Part shown: in pieces, positions 13,862 to 14,156 of the stretch
Layout of the letters: every line of letters begins with the position of its first letter
Numbering within the stretch: the stretch's first letter is position 1
NCBI RefSeq assembly: GCF_018854015.1
Contig: NZ_JAAXYO010000147.1
Location: 1 to 14,156, forward strand
Reading direction: 5' to 3'
DNA: 14,156 bases
From: Igneacidithiobacillus copahuensis
GTDB lineage: Bacteria > Pseudomonadota > Gammaproteobacteria > Acidithiobacillales > Acidithiobacillaceae
Position numbers and translations under genes: made by a program
The notes under the pieces: model-generated
Database searches by the model: none
Told to the model about the DNA's origin: nothing
The model's input: the letters and a program-made list of their open reading frames with translations, nothing else

Positions 13862-14156
13862 TCAAAGGCAATGCCGGATTCTCCGGCTCCAAAGGGGTAT
13901 AGCATCGCGCTGTTGCGATACGCTCCCAAGGCCTGCGACATGCCTTGTCCTGCGCAGCAACTGCTCCACCAGCACAGGGAAATCCATTGGATGGTCGATG
14001 ACCGTCACCCCATATTCCGGGGCTTCCAACCCGTGATAACCACGATCCAGCAGGACAGACAGGCTCACCACGCCCAGCGAGGCATTGGCGTTGGCGTTGG
14101 CGTTGGCGTTGGCGTTGGCGTTGGCGTTGGCGTTGGCGTTGGCGTTGGCGTTGGCG
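13862..14156 (-). CDS. Partial gene with Asn-Ala dipeptide repeat, upstream of ssb
   Basis: The frame is open from the right edge of the window to TGA/TAG-type stop at 13862-13864, giving at least 97 residues. The visible N-terminal part consists of Asn-Ala dipeptides encoded by the TTGGCG repeat. It is followed by SLGVVSLSVLLDRGYHGLEA, PEYGVTVIDHPMDFPVLVEQ and a basic C-terminus (LLRRTRHV, RRIRHCL). The real start is outside the window; a GTG at 14071 would give a 69-residue form but has no clear ribosome binding site. I do not recognise a family. Its place just before ssb suggests a backbone gene of the element. The repeat could be a flexible linker whose length varies between strains. Confidence 0.5.
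   Translation of the reverse strand, partial: ANANANANANANANANANANANANASLGVVSLSVLLDRGYHGLEAPEYGVTVIDHPMDFPVLVEQLLRRTRHVAGLGSVSQQRDAIPLWSRRIRHCL
14085..14156 (+). repeat. Perfect hexanucleotide tandem repeat (TTGGCG), 12 copies to the window edge
   Basis: There are 72 bases of uninterrupted TTGGCG, with no imperfect unit, continuing to the last base. On the minus strand it encodes Asn-Ala repeats in the open gene upstream of ssb. The true copy number is unknown because the window stops inside it. Confidence 0.97.

Overview
This window looks like a stretch of accessory DNA from a proteobacterium. An integrative or mobilizable element or a plasmid is most likely. The gene set (MOBP/DUF3363-type relaxase, plasmid-type ssb and topB, Phd/VapC and HI1420-like toxin-antitoxin genes, IS3 and IS5 elements) together with a fairly GC-rich backbone suggests an acidophilic gamma-like group such as Acidithiobacillus. 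That host assignment is an inference from general resemblance and was not tested. The left edge falls inside an IS3 element and the right edge falls inside a perfect hexanucleotide tandem repeat. Both edges could therefore be contig breaks caused by repeats.

Layout. At 1-1277 lies a decayed IS3-family element. At 1360-2283 a Roadblock/LC7 protein gene is followed by a stand-alone protoglobin gene. At 2309-3004 sits an IS5-family element with a large in-frame internal deletion but both ends and a CTAA target duplication still visible. At 3161-3850 is an AT-rich gene of unknown function whose end runs into the remains of a Phd/VapC toxin-antitoxin pair (about 3862-4445, both genes damaged).

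From 7578 down to 4456 on the minus strand runs a tightly coupled five-gene operon: PlsC-like acyltransferase, HIRAN-like small protein, a 78-residue protein, a three-helix membrane protein, and the relaxase. Consecutive genes overlap by 4 to 8 bases or are only 8 bases apart, so this looks like one mobilization transcript. Divergent from it are an orphan HI1420-type antitoxin/HTH gene (7689) and an unknown gene (8037).

From the right edge to 9585 the minus strand carries DNA-processing backbone genes: an open gene with Asn-Ala repeats, ssb, an unknown gene, topB, and an unknown gene coupled to topB. Two plus-strand genes, at 8037-9011 and 11968-12900, interrupt the backbone. They appear to be distant relatives of each other: both have an N-terminal Cys/His cluster resembling the CoiA-type zinc-binding region, a PHFR motif, then a VEK...FYLP motif. 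Each lies tail to tail with a minus-strand gene of unknown function. This duplicated cargo arrangement around topB is the best candidate for an undescribed system here.

How it may work together: topB, ssb and the relaxase operon would support conjugative DNA processing. The plus-strand, AT-richer genes look like cargo, possibly defence or competence related. The left third is an IS-rich decay zone.
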